Shown: one piece after another, positions 34,580 through 46,684 of the stretch | Numbering within the stretch: the first letter of the stretch is position 1 | How the letters are laid out: the number at the start of each line of letters is the position of its first letter | Assembly: GCA_905182985.1 (NCBI GenBank) | Contig: CAJJDN010000006.1 | Span: 622,788 to 686,787 of the forward strand | Reading direction: 5' to 3' | From: Paramecium sonneborni | Taxonomy: Eukaryota > Ciliophora > Oligohymenophorea > Peniculida > Parameciidae | Length of the DNA stretch: 64,000 nucleotides | Made by a program: the position numbers and the translations under genes | The notes under the pieces: model-generated | The model's input: only the letters and a program-made list of their open reading frames with translations | Database searches by the model: none | What the model was told of the DNA's origin: nothing

Positions 34580-37500
34580 ATGTTTAAATCCAATAAACAT
34601 AAATACGATAAGGAAAGAATATTTGCAATTGATGTAACAGGAAATGCAGAGAATGAAGTGTTTCCAACAAATTTTATTAAGACATCTAAATATAATATTG
34701 TAACATTCTTACCACTTTCTTTGTTGGGTTAATTTAGGAGATATGCAAATATTTATTTTTTGTTTATTGCCATAATTCAAAGTTTTCCAATTATATCACC
34801 CTTAAATCCAATATCAGCAATAGCTCCACTAGTATTTGTATTAGGATTATCAATGATAAGAGAAGGTAAATTATCAATTTGATAAAAAAGCAATGGAAGA
34901 TATTAGTCGACATAAATCTGATAACGAAGTAAATGCTATGGATTGTACAAAAATAGTGAATAATAGAAAAGTTAAAACAACTTGGGCAGATCTAAAAGTT
35001 GGTGATTTATTATTTATCTCTGAAAATGAGATGTTTCCAGCAGATATTATAGTCTTAAGCAGCCATTTTGAAAGTGGGGCTTGTTACATTGAAACATCAT
35101 CATTAGATGGCGAAAAGAATCTTAAACCAAAATCTGCAATAAAAGAGACTTAAACCTTATTTCAGTATAGAGAGAAGGAATAGAAGATTTAAATGAGTTT
35201 GAACAAAAGTGAATAACTGAAAGCTCAAGGTAATCCTCCAACATCTGTACTAGGGGATTTTGAAGGTTCAATTCATTTTCCAAATGGATCAAAAAAGTAT
35301 AGAGTAAATAATTATCAAGAGTTTTGAATGGAAAGTAATTATTATTGAGAGGGGCATTTTTAAGAAACACAAAATTTATAATAGGGGTTATAGTTTATAC
35401 AGGAGAAGATACTAAAATAATGAGGAATGCAGAACCCTCTAGAATAAAATAAAGTAGTATTGAGAATACAATGAATAAATTAATATTGGGAATATTAGGT
35501 GTATAAATAATAGCATGTGCTTTATCAGCTATTTTGTGTTCATGGTGGTTACATAAATCATTCAGCTAACATATTTATATAATTCTTGAAGAAAAAAATT
35601 ATACTTTGTTATCATCAATCGCCTTTTTTTCATTCTTTTTACTTTACAATACTATGATTCCAATTTCTTTAGTAGTTTCAATGGAATTTGTTAAAGTTTT
35701 CTAATGTTATTTCATAAATAAAGATTAAGATATGTACTCTTAAAAAAGAGATAAATTTGCAAGAGCTTAAACATCTACAATAAATGAAGAATTAGGTTAA
35801 GTTGAATATGTTTTCTCTGATAAGACAGGAACACTGACATGTAATTAAATGGAATTTAAATATTGTATAATTGGAGACATATTGTATGGGAAAAGTGATA
35901 AAAATAACAATGTAACAACAGCAAATTCAAATAATAATGTACAACATGATCCTTCATAATTTAAACATTCAATTTTTAATTTTTAGGATCATATATTAAC
36001 AGGAATAATTGAAGGTAATGCAGATTGTTAAAGATAAGCAGATTAATAGAGATAATTAATTATATAATCAAATGATAAAAATGTAAGTCTAGAAATTAGA
36101 ACCTAAAAGTAGTTAATTGATGAATACTTAATGTTACTTAGTAGTGCTCATGAATGCATTGCATAGAAAGACAAAAACTCTTAAATTACATATTAAGGAC
36201 CTTCTCCAGATGAAATCACATTAGTTGATGCGGCAATGAATTTAGGTTTTAGATTTGAAGGATAATCTGCAAATGAATAGGATGTAAGATATAAATTAAA
36301 TATAGTTTACAATCTTAGGAAAATAAAAAAAAGTTGAACTTTTACAATAATTTGAATTTGATTCTAATAGAAAAAGAATGAGTGTTATTATCAGAGATAA
36401 TGGAATTTATAAATTGTATATAAAAGGAGCAGATAGCATAATTAAAGCTAGATTAAGGCCAGATTAACCATTCTTAGGATTTATTTAAAATAAATTGTAA
36501 GAGTTTAGTACTATTGGATTGAGAACTTTGTTGATGGCAATGAAAATATTATCAGAATAAGAATATTTAGAATTTGAGAGATAAAAGGAAGCTTTGGCTT
36601 CATCAGATAAAAGAGAATAAGAAAAAGAAGAGTTAGCAAATAACTTAGAAAAAGATTTATATTTATTAGGAGCAACAGCAGTGGAAGATAAGTTACAGGA
36701 GGAGGTTCCTGAAACAATTGCAGATCTATTAAAAGCAAATATCAAAGTTTGGATGCTTACAGGAGATAAATTAGAGACTGCTGAAAATATTGCTAAAAGT
36801 TGTAAGTTAATATAGAGTGATTTTATAATAATGAAATATTCGGAAACAGATCTTAATAAATTAAGAGTTTAATTATCAGAAAATAAATTAACATATTAAG
36901 GTTGTATAAAAGAGAAGAAAAAGAAATCAATATTGGTTGAAGGTGAATCCTTACTTATTTTGACTGGCAATTAATAATTAAAGAGAGAATTTACAAAAAT
37001 GGCTATGGGTTGTGATAGTGTTGTATGTTGTAGAGTAACTCCTAAACAAAAAGCAGAAGTAGTTCATTTAGTTAAAGACTTAAACAAAATTACATTAGCT
37101 ATAGGAGATGGTGCTAATGATGTAAATATGATATAAGAAGCACATATTGGGATAGGTTTATATGGTAATGAAGGTATGAGAGCTGTTTAAAGTAGTGATT
37201 ATGCTTTAGGAGAATTCAGATTTTTATGGAAACTTTTATTAATTCATGGTAATTGGTCATATATTAGAATTTCAGAAATGATTCTCTACTTTTTCTATAA
37301 GAATATGATATTCACTATACCTTAATTTTTATATTCTTTTTACAGTGCTTACAGTGCTTAAACTTATTTTGATGATTGGTATATCACATTTTATAATCTC
37401 TTTTTTACTTCACTTCCATTAATTGCAAGAGCAACCTTAGATAGAAGTGTCTATTATAAAATTAATATAAGAAATGAAGAATACTCAGATATCTATAAAA

Positions 37501-38452
37501 AATCGACTTTATATCTCAAAGGCAAATTTCCATATCTTTATTAAGTTGGTTAAAAATAAACAATTTTTACTTTATCAAATTTCATATTTTGGTGGGGTTA
37601 AGGATTTGTACATGGCTTATTAGTTTTTTTTATTACTTATGCGTGTTTTGACACAGAATTAGTTAATATCAATGGATAAAATGCTGGTTTTGCTACCCTT
37701 TCCATCACAGCTTACACTGCTATTATATTTGTATCTTATTTTATTTTATTTATTAGATTGTTGATTTTAAAATTGCAATCTACACTAAATTTTGGACTTG
37801 TATTAATGTAGTTACCCTTCTCTTTTTATCTATTGGAATTTATATTGCTTACTTCTTTATCTCCAACTTTTTTAGAGGTACTTATTCAGAATTTACTCCT
37901 ATTTACTTAATTCAATCTCCAAATTTTTATCTAATTATTGCATTACTAAATTCTGTAGTATTTATATTTGATTTGGTTATTAATGCTATTTTACATGAAT
38001 TTTATTCGACTGAAACTGATAAAATTATTAAGTGGAGAAGAGAATTCAAACAAATAGCAAGAGAAGGAAATGTTTTGTAAAAAATTGAAATGCTACAATA
38101 AGGCAAAAGAGAGAATGGATAAAGAGACTGGGGAGACACATTTTATGAATAAATCTTAGAAGAAAGATTAAAATCAGAAAGAGATTAACATATTTTCGAT
38201 GAACAATAAGCTATTTTAGATTCTAAAGCTTAACATTATGCAACCTCCCCGGTAAATCTTGATAATAGTGAATAAAGCAATAGATAATTTCATTAAAGAA
38301 CTGAATTACAATAAATTCCTCATCCGCTATAAAATAATAATTCTAAAGTTATTAATTATCAAATGTCCAAGCAATAGTAATAAAATTTTAAGAATGTTAA
38401 TGAAGATAGTAATATAAACCATCCATAGCAAAAAAGAATTTATGTAAGATGA
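34580..38452 (+). CDS. P4-type ATPase (phospholipid flippase)
   Basis: Flips phospholipids from the exoplasmic to the cytosolic leaflet. ATG 34580 to TGA 38450-38452, about four or five introns (34866-34890, a 23-nt one near 35299-35321, one near 36281-36315, and 37728-37753). Order: [20 protein letters not shown] (TM1-2 entry), [20 protein letters not shown], actuator loop [10 protein letters not shown] (35106-35117), [15 protein letters not shown] (TM4), phosphorylation site [16 protein letters not shown] (Asp at 35819-35821), [30 protein letters not shown], and hinge [20 protein letters not shown]. Then [20 protein letters not shown], the six C-terminal membrane spans and a long Gln-rich cytosolic tail. 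The actuator motif, usually DGETNLK, is DGEKNLK here; the key Glu is kept. Confidence 0.94.
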
Positions 38453-39386
38453 TATTAATTGAATTTCCTATACATTATTTTATACCATCACTATCAAATT
38501 TTTAATATAAACCTTAATTGCTGTTAATTATTATCAGCTCCAAAAATCTTTATATAAAATTCAATAAACTCATTATTTCTAAATAAGAAAAATCCAAAAC
38601 ATACAATGATATATAACAAGAATTGAAAAGTCTTGAAGTTAATTAAATTGTTATTAGTATATGATGTTTAGTAATAATATACCCTCTCCTCTTAATTCTT
38701 AAAGATAAAACGTAAAAATCATTTTGTCAAAGAAACTGTAAAGTTATTCGATAAGAGAAATAAATTAATACTCAGTTATTTTTGGGCATCATTAATTCAA
38801 TTCTTAGATTATAATTAATTTTTAATATTTAGAAATTATCTTATTACAATAATCTTTTGAAAAAAATTATTACAGTAGCTTTATAAATTAATTCATTCAT
38901 CTAAAATTAAATAGGAATATTGGTTTAATATTAAAAGAAATCTTAAAATTTAAAATTTAATTTGAATTTTGAAGATAAATCTAACTAGTATCTATATATA
39001 AATTCTAAACCTTCTAAATAGTTAGTTTTTATATTTTTAAATAAATATATAATAGTATTGAATTTATTTAATGATCATTCGTTAGTTTCTGTTTGTTTTG
39101 ATTAATATATAAAGTGATTTAGAACAAATTCATGAAATACTTTCATATTCAATTTCTAGCTTATTGATTTATTTTTTTAGATATCATGTTATTATTATCT
39201 TACAAGTATTTAAAATATAAAAACAAAACTCTAATAAAGATAAAATTAAAAGAATCTTAAATGCGGCAATGAGGAATTAAGTGAAAAAAAAATTAATTTA
39301 AAAAATTTTGACATTAAAACTTACTTAAATATCGAATTGATTCTTAAAATTATAATATTTGAGCTTCCCAATAAACATATTAATTT
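38453..39386. other. A+T-rich convergent intergenic interval
   Basis: About 930 bp between the 3' ends of the P4-ATPase and the second DHHC gene. No frame stays open meaningfully. Contains several A/T homopolymer runs. Confidence 0.5.
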
Positions 39387-40287
39387 TCATTCCATAATAT
39401 TTAAATCTTTTCCTGACATCTCCCTCGAGCTTACTTTTTTATCCCAATGATATCCATCTCCTAAAGGTATTCCTACTGGTATCAACCAAAGAAATGGATT
39501 TTTTCCAAAATAAAATTAAAAGTTGTACCAAAATCCTAAATCATATACTGTTAAATCATTACGACTCTATAATATGATTAGAATAATACATATTTTCGTT
39601 TAGATTGGGCTTCGATTTCCAATATTAATTAATCAAGCGTGCCAATATTGATTATTATTAATTTGAAATTAATCCAAAAAAAATAATATAATCCAAATGA
39701 ATTGAAGAATTACGAAAATACTATAAAAAATATGAAACCTGCCCAGACTTTATTGAAATCTAAAGAGTCATACTCCCAAATTTTATTCCAAAGAGCAGAT
39801 AAATTGATTAATCCAAATATTGATGCTAAAAACATTCCTAAAGAACCCCAAAATAGAATGAGTATGAAATATTTCCTATTGTATAAACCAATACAATTTG
39901 AAGTCCAAATACAATGATGATCCATATTTAGAATACATCTTTAACATTTAGAACAATGGTGAGATCTCTCTGGTCTCCTTATTCTACATGACAAACAATA
40001 ATTTTATGGTTATGTTTCATCGTGTTCTACCATTGTATTTTTAGGAATGAACCCTGGCTCAATAGTTGAAGCTTTATATAGTGACCAGAATATCATATAA
40101 ACACTAAAAGTACCCATATAAAAAATAACCCATTCTATTAAAGTTTCTAATGATATTGTTGTCGATTACTTTTTGAAATTTACACAAAAACAAAGTAAAC
40201 AAAAGTTAAGTAAATGAGTAGGATTAAGAATGCTAAAATCAAAGGAAACTATTTCTTTAGAACTTAAGGCATAAAGTCGTAAAACAT
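39387..40287 (-). CDS. Second DHHC-type protein S-acyltransferase
   Basis: ATG 40285-40287 to TGA 39387-39389, introns near 40145-40167 and 39560-39582. Four membrane segments: [56 protein letters not shown] and a fourth around [15 protein letters not shown]. Family motifs: EPGFIPKN (DPG-like), [40 protein letters not shown] with the catalytic DHHC. The C-terminal part contains [19 protein letters not shown] and [19 protein letters not shown]; a canonical TTxE motif is not obvious. Catalytic Cys and zinc ligands are present, so probably active. About 270 aa, shorter than the first DHHC protein at 423-1685 and from a different subfamily. Confidence 0.9.
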
Positions 40288-40628
40288 TTTTTATATTTTT
40301 TATATTTTTAATTGGAATATAAACTAAGAATAATAAAAAAAGATCTAAATTATAGAAATAGTCTTAGTAATGAAAGTATAAATTGATTTGATGTATGTTA
40401 AGATTATTAAATGAAAATTCTTAAATCATTCAAGGGCTATGATTGAATTTATAATTATTTTTATAATAGTTTCTATTAACAAAAACTTAAGAGCCGTTAA
40501 TTCCACCTAAAAAAATACTAAAAAATGATTTTTACCACTTTTTCATCATTTTAAATTAAAAACTTTAATAGTTGATGTAACTATAGAATCTAAATAGTCA
40601 AAAAAATGATTAAAAATATTATACTGAA

Positions 40629-40852
40629 ATGACATTAGAGTTATTTAATGATACAGCATTGTTTTTAATGTTTAAATTTAAGAAGTTTGAATGGTTTAAA
40701 TAAAAGGTAATTATACTACTTGAATCAAATTATCATAGTAAATTTATGGAATTTCAAATGGAAGCGATTATCCTTTAAAACGAAAAGATGATGCTGAAAT
40801 ATTTGATCTGAACTATTTAATGAAGTTTAAATTCTCTTCAAAGGAAAAATGA
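40629..40852 (+). CDS. Very small two-exon gene, 63 aa, unknown
   Basis: ATG 40629, exon 1 LELFNDTALFLMFKFKKFEW, a consensus 32-nt intron at 40707-40738 (GTAATT..CATAG), then YGISNGSDYPLKRKDDAEIF and a basic end (FKFSSKEK) before TGA 40850-40852. The removed intron carries a TGA in the exon frame, and both flanking exons keep one frame, which supports a real spliced gene. Family not recognised. Confidence 0.5.
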
Positions 40853-41312
40853 TAAGAAAAAATTAAATAAATTTTGTTACATCTTAAATTCATCAATTAA
40901 TCAGTTTACTGAATCATCTGAAGATTTTACTAATTGAACAAATTATAGTTAGTATAAGCTTGAGTTTGCAATTTCAAATTTCTTAATTATGAATAGCTTT
41001 TTTTTGAACGATATATTTTGGCTGTAACTCTATACAAAATTCTAAGATTTTCCTGTTCATTTTGACAGATTAATAATTGGTGATTGTTATTTATAATTTA
41101 AATAGACTTTCATTTTTCAATAAATAAAGGTTAAAATATCTAAAATAATTTTTTTAAAATTTGGACATTTTTTATTATAATAATACAAAATATCAGTCTT
41201 GAATTAATAATACTACTATTATTGTTAATTTGATGAATCAAGTTAAAAAACATAGATATTATTTGAGAGACTTTAAAATAAAAAATAATCAAATTTACAT
41301 AAAGATTCAGAA

Positions 41313-41956
41313 ATGGCTTCTAAAACGTAATTAGATGAAGAATATAAGATTTATTTTGAATAGATAATGGTAATGTTAGTCTAACTATCCTTAATAAGTT
41401 AAGAATTTGTAAGCTCTAAATTATCCTTACTTGAAAAATATTCACAAACTCTAAAAGATTTCTAAATTGACTCAAGATAACAGAGAAATAATCAAATCAA
41501 AAAATTTAATTGATTAAGTGAAAAGTATCGTAAATGTTAAATTCGATCTTCAATTCATATTAATTCAAGTAAAACCTTTCATTTTCATAAAAATTCATTT
41601 GATATTTAAAATATTTACATGTAAGATAATTTATAAATAATGTAGAAGTCATCTTTAAAATAGAAGAGTATAAGTGATTCAAAATCAATACATACAAAGA
41701 CTATTAAAATTATTGTATAAAAGATTGTATAAAAAAAGTTTGTTCCCTCTAAAAAATTTGTTATGATTCAGTACTAAATTTACTTTAAAATGCAATGAGT
41801 TTACTAGAATCATATCAAATACTGTACTAGAGGGAATTCAATAAACTAAATTAGGATTATGAGAAAATCCAACAAGAAAATCCATAATTTTAGACTAAAC
41901 AAAACTAATTAAATAAATCAAGCAAATTCAAATAAAACTTGAAATTCTCTTATTGA
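41313..41956 (+). pseudogene. Interrupted coiled-coil/Q-rich ORF with in-frame TGA
   Basis: ATG 41313 opens a protein-like frame (MASKTQLDEEYKIYFEQ, SKLSLLEKYSQTLKDFQ) that meets TGA at 41511-41513. The same frame then continues for 94 codons (LSEKYRKCQIRSSIHIN, KTIKIIVQKIVQKKF) to a second TGA at 41796-41798. Another frame continues the coding character (DSVLNLLQNAMSLLESYQ, REFNKLNQDYEKIQQENP) to 41954-41956. No consensus intron removes the first TGA because no suitable GT donor lies near it. Best read as a decaying gene; one frame change might be a missed intron. No domain recognised. Confidence 0.45.
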
Positions 41957-42032
41957 AACTTAAAAATCATTTAAGTCCTATTTAAATTTAATTATATTAT
42001 AAAATGATTAGATAATAAATTATGAATAAATA

Positions 42033-43236
42033 TCACTTTTTTTTTGCACCTCCTCCTTTGCCTTTTTTCTTACCAAGTAGTTTAGCTTATTTCATTAAAT
42101 TGTGAACAGTTTTTTCTTTTAATTTAACCTCCTTGTCTAATTCTTCTTTCCATTGTTATTCAAGTTCAAATCTTCTAGCATTCATTCTTAAAATAATACA
42201 TTTTATAACCTTTATTCAATACCTTCCTAAGCTGTGATAGCTTTTTCTTTATCTTACATCTAAATAGTTGAAGTTTAATCTTCATTTCTAATTCTTTATC
42301 TTTCTTGGAATTCTCTATATCGTTCATCATCATAAATCTTTTTGTTTCTAATTAAATAATCCTAGCATTTTCTAACATCATTTAAACTCATTTTTGGATT
42401 TTCAGTAATGTCTAAACAAATTAAACTTGTATTATTTCTTAAAGCAGCTGATATAAAATCACCACATTTTTCATCTAATTTGCAGTTACATAGATTCAAT
42501 TCTAAGAGAGTATCATTTTTTTAAAGAGCCTTATACATTGTCTATATTCCACTATAATCATAGGTATTTTTATCTTTGTCATAGTTTGTTAGATTATTAT
42601 TTTCTAAATCAATTACTTTAATAGATTTATTAAACTCTAATAATTTTGAAATGGCAATCAAAGTCTTTGGTCCAAGATGATTGATTACCTTCTAGTTCTA
42701 AACTAATATAGATTTAAAGATTAACCTTTCTAAGACCATATTTTTCTCTAAACTTACTGCTATCTCTTATCCTTCCTCATCAGCTACATTTCCTACTCAT
42801 TGACAATCCTTTTAATGTATTATTATTTTCTGTAACCTTTACTAAAACTCTAATTTAAGTTGGTCTCAAATCTAATCCTGATATTTTATAATCCAATTTA
42901 GAATCCCCACTTGCCAAATCGATCATCATATTATCATATTCACCTTTTAAGGTATTCATCTATTATATTTCTTCTTAACTCCTTTTCTCTTCTTCTTTTT
43001 TCCTATCTTCCTCTTATTTCTTTAATCTCTCTTTTTCCAACTTCATTTGTTATTATTTCTTTTATATCTCTGCTTATATTCTTTATGACGACTCTTACGA
43101 TATTATTATATCAATTATAATTATACCTCTCTTTTTTTTTCTCTTCTTCCTCCAATTACTTTTACTTTCTTTCTAGCATTCTCTTTGTATTTGGTAAGAT
43201 TTCTGTAATGATTGATTTTAAGAAGTTGTTTTCCAT
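42033..43236 (-). CDS. Leucine-rich-repeat protein with N-terminal coiled coil
   Basis: ATG 43234-43236 to TGA 42033-42035, several introns, of which the first (near 43100-43135) is not resolved. The N-terminal part is a charged helix (RMLERKQKQLEEEEKKKERY; EKERLKKQEEDRKKEEEKRS). The middle has ribonuclease-inhibitor-type LRRs: KISGLDLRPTQIRVLVKV, LLEFNKSIKVIDLENNNLTN, MYKALQKNDTLLELNLCNCK, ISAALRNNTSLICLDITEN. The C-terminus is helical (YLIRNKKIYDDERYREFQER), ending in a Lys/Gly tail (GKKKGKGGGAKKK). LRRs of this kind mediate protein-protein contacts and are common in ciliary and basal-body proteins (inference on location). Confidence 0.78.
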
Positions 43237-43292
43237 ATCAAAATAAAATATCAAAATTATTAAAAATTAGAAATTCTCCTGAAAATGCCTCA

Positions 43293-43660
43293 ATGAATTT
43301 AAACAATAATTTAAAGATCTATGTATAATATGACTATTTAAACAAGAAATCAAAGGATATTCCTCAATTTGATACAATATATCTGTCTATCTAATAAAAT
43401 CAATTCATACTTTGAACAAGTGAATTACTATACAAACAAAAGCTAATGACAAACCTGAACATATAAATGCATTATCAAATTATAAATCCAATAAAAAGAT
43501 GATACAAATAATGAAAGTCATTTAAGAGAAAAATATCTATTTGAAAAGAGTTGAGTATTCAAATAGATATATTAAAACAAAGAACATACTATTAATCTTA
43601 ATATTGGGAAATTATTAGAATATCATAAAATTTATACATCATTATTTGAATCATAGATGA
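43293..43660 (+). CDS. Weak ORF pair, unknown
   Basis: A short frame from ATG 43293 (MNLNNNLKIYVQYDYLNKK) and a second frame from about 43452 (DKPEHINALSNYKSNKKM, EKNIYLKRVEYSNRYIK) to TGA 43658-43660. Both look protein-like, but the link (43400-43450) has no convincing intron. Low confidence; no domain. Confidence 0.3.
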
Positions 43661-44014
43661 CAAACAAAAATCTCAAACTTATTGTAAATAATATATATAG
43701 GATAAAACCAGGATAAATTTCTAAAGTTATCTAAAAGGTTGTTTCTTGAGTTTGTTTTGAAAAGATAGAATTAAAAAGTATTATTATAATTGCAACCAAT
43801 ATGATTATCTTGTAATTTAATTACAATTCTTAATATATTTAATATATCTATTTATATCCATATCGAAAAATTCATAATATAAATAAATTATAGACCAAAA
43901 TAGTTACGAGAATATTTCTTTGATTCTTAAGAGTTTTATAAACAAAAATACGAAATCGATTTTTTATGAATTAATTAATACAACATCGGTATTATTTTTT
44001 TAAATATATACAAC

Positions 44015-44801
44015 ATGATTTTCAATTCTGAAATCTCTGGCCAATATGAACATACAACATCTCCGGTTGTAACAGGAGGTAGTGTAATTGCTTTGGTTTA
44101 CAATGGAGGAGTATTAGTTGGGACAGATACTCTTTGTAGTTATGGAAGCATGGCAGCATTCAAGTATAAAATAAGTATAATTGAAATAGAAATGTCTAAA
44201 AGATTGCTTAAATATCCTAAAACACAATTTATGTATCGAGTGGTGAATTTTCTGATTTCTAACAAGTTGTGAAAGAATTAGCAAAAATTGATAGATCAGC
44301 TTTATAATATGATGATGGAGTTCATCCTTCTCCAAAAGATTATGGTAATTATTTGGCAAGACTTTCTTATAAAAAAAGATGCAAAATAAATCCTTTATAT
44401 TTATAGAATGTCATAGCTGTATAAAATGATTGTAAATATTTAGGGATTTCATAATAATGATAGATATTTAGCACTTGTTGATATATATGGTACTTATTTA
44501 GAATCAAAATTCATAACGACTGGATTTGCAAGTTATTTCTGCAAAGCTATAATAAGCAATTATTGGAATGAGAATTGCTCTCTTGATTAGGCTAAATAAG
44601 TAATAAGAGAATGTTTCAAAGTAATAATGAATTCAATGAAAATAGGTTTTATTCTGTAGAGATTGCAGAGCTCATGATGTTATTTAATTGGCATATGTTG
44701 ATGCTTAAGGTACACATATAGAAGAGCCAGAAAGAGTAGAAACAAAATGGGACTTTAATGGATTTAAATAAAGGGCTAATGAGAAATTACACACATAATG
44801 A
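44015..44801 (+). CDS. PSMB4: Proteasome subunit beta type 7 (PSMB4/Pre4 class)
   Basis: Non-catalytic beta subunit of the 20S proteasome core. ATG 44015 to TGA 44799-44801, introns near 44172-44197, 44413-44437 and 44621-44645; splicing restores all family blocks in frame. After a short propeptide: TTSPVVTGGSVIALVYNGGV, LVGTDTLCSYGSMAAFKN, YVSSGEFSDFQQVVKELAKI, HPSPKDYGNYLARLSYKKR, IAGFHNNDRYLALVDIYGT, FITTGFASYFCKAIISNYW, LFCRDCRAHDVIQLAYVDAQ and KWDFNGFK. The N-terminal Thr of the mature chain occurs in TTSPVV but the catalytic set is incomplete, as is normal for beta-7. About 236 aa and intact. Confidence 0.94.
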
Positions 44802-44840
44802 ACATTTATTATTATTCTATGATTTTATTATTCACTTCTA

Positions 44841-45131
44841 TCATGGATCAGCTACTTATGGTCTAGTAGAAATAAAGCTTTCTCTGCCAGTAGGTTACCA
44901 TTCCATTGCTTCATACCAAAATGTACGCAATTTCATGTCTCTGCATCTGATAAAACGTTCAAATCTACTTGATCTCCAAAAGAATTTATCTATTCTTTCA
45001 TGTGAGTGATAAAGAATATCATATAAACAAACTGGCAATAATGTTCCAAGTGTTGTAAGTACCATACAAACTGGAGCTATTTTGAGAACTGTTCTTAAAG
45101 GTATAGGATATGAACTATTAGGTACAGGCAT
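44841..45131 (-). CDS. Small single-span protein, 96 aa, unknown
   Basis: Single exon, ATG 45129-45131 to TGA 44841-44843. One membrane-like segment near residues 16-38 (VLKIAPVCMVLTTLGTLLPV), followed by a His/Arg-rich region (YDILYHSHERIDKFFWRSSR) and TFWYEAMEWQPTG. Composition is coding-like. Convergent with the proteasome gene (39 bp between stops). Possibly a small mitochondrial or ER membrane protein (inference). Confidence 0.6.
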
Positions 45132-45310
45132 TTTTATATTATTATTATTGTTTTAAATTATTATAAATAAATTATATTTCTTTACATATTCATTCCTCAA
45201 CTTAATAGTAGACAAATTAATAAAATATTGTCTATTCAATTCATTTTCTACTTCTTATATAATATTAAATATAATATTAAATATTATTAAATTTATTTAT
45301 ATAATAGTAA

Positions 45311-46602
45311 TCACTTTTTTGTCTTTTAAGCCTTCCAAATTAACTCCTAACTAGTCTCATATTGTTTATCAAACAGATCAATATCTAAACAACGTTTGCT
45401 CAACTACTTTTTACAATTTTATTCACTATAACTTTTAGCTCTTTAATTGGAAATCTAAATTATTAATATAACTTACTTGGTTCATAATTTCAAATTACTA
45501 TTTAAATGGAATATTACTATTAGAAGTAGGTACTTATTTAGTATTTTTAGTGCTGGCATTATTAAGATTATTTAAAAATGGGTTTTATTAATTTGTTTGT
45601 TATGGAGTTTATTATTATTAGTTGATTATATTATTATTATTGGAAAGTACTTAAGCTTATTAATTTCCATAGCAAGATTTAGATGAGGATCTATTATTTT
45701 CTGATAAGATTTATTATTATTATTGGAAATAATTTAAAGGCCTCTAACTATTTTAGGATGTTTTAGCTGTACTACATTATTCATATTGTCTATGTGATTA
45801 AGCAATAGAATCTATTATAGAAAGAAGAAATACATCTAAAATTATTTTCATATGGACTCATACAAGGGGATTAATTTTCTTCAACAACCGTTGATAATTA
45901 TGGTTAATCAAGAGTACGTTTAGAATCTGGTCTATTCATAGAAAAATGATGTTGATGATTCTCTTTATTTGCTTTGATATCTTAAGATCGTGTAACTTTA
46001 GTATTAAAAGCAAATTGCTTATTTTCATAAGTATTTTTTGCACTCTAAGGTTATTACAATTCAATCTATTGATTTTTCTTCTATTTGTTTAAATCAACTG
46101 ACATCTACATAGATTTAGGTACAGAAAGATATTGATCTTCTCTGTAAGGTTCTTCAAGTTCTTTATTGATACTTTCAAATGCTGAATCAAATGGTGTTCC
46201 TTGAAGCTACATTATAGAAATCTAAAAGATAATGATTATTTGATTACTTTCTTAGGGTTATTAAATATTTTAGAAAAGTTTTCTGGCCTAATTATTTCAT
46301 CTGGTTCTGTTTTATTTGGTCTTATGGGAGACAATTTAATTTGATCTTTAGGTTAGGAATGTTTATGTCTACGTTATTGAGTTTATATTAACTATTACAA
46401 TAGAGATGCCTAAAATATATAGAGATTATTGATTTACATTGTATTGATTCTACTTATGGGTTTCGATTGTGATTTCCATTAGTTGACCGAAAATTGATGT
46501 CCAACCTTATAATGTTTGTTTGATTTGTTGAATATCTTATGATAAACAATCTAAATTGAATGAATGAGCTTCCATTAAACCTGTTTAGGGATGATCATAC
46601 AT
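45311..46602 (-). CDS. Gln/Asn-rich protein, probably disordered
   Basis: ATG 46600-46602 to TGA 45311-45313, four introns of 22-28 nt, all with consensus ends and keeping phase. N-terminus: MEAHSFNLDCLSQDIQQIKQ then a helical GWTSIFGQLMEITIETHKQ. Basic RRHKHSQPKDQIKLSPIRP follows, then EPYREDQYLSVPKSMQMSVD, long Gln/Asn/Ser tracts (TAA-rich codons) and a C-terminal charged part (KRCLDIDLFDKQYETSQEL). SPIRP and RPDSKRTLD resemble kinase target sites. No folded domain recognised. Confidence 0.65.
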
Positions 46603-46684
46603 TTGATTGTTAAAAATATAAATGTCAAATTAATAATAATCAGGTAATGAGAAATCGAAAAGTAAATCCTAAAAATTACAGACT

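Noticed and set aside
35290..35350. Stop codon in the P4-ATPase
   Set aside because: Removed by a 23-nt GTATAG..TCAAG intron that joins KK to VLNGKQLLLRGAF in frame.
35122..36745. Minus-strand ORFs of 75-86 codons opposite the P4-ATPase
   Set aside because: Antisense shadows of a strongly supported plus-strand gene.
44230..44280. Frameshift lesion in the proteasome subunit
   Set aside because: A consensus 26-nt intron near 44172-44197 restores the family sequence exactly, so the gene is intact.
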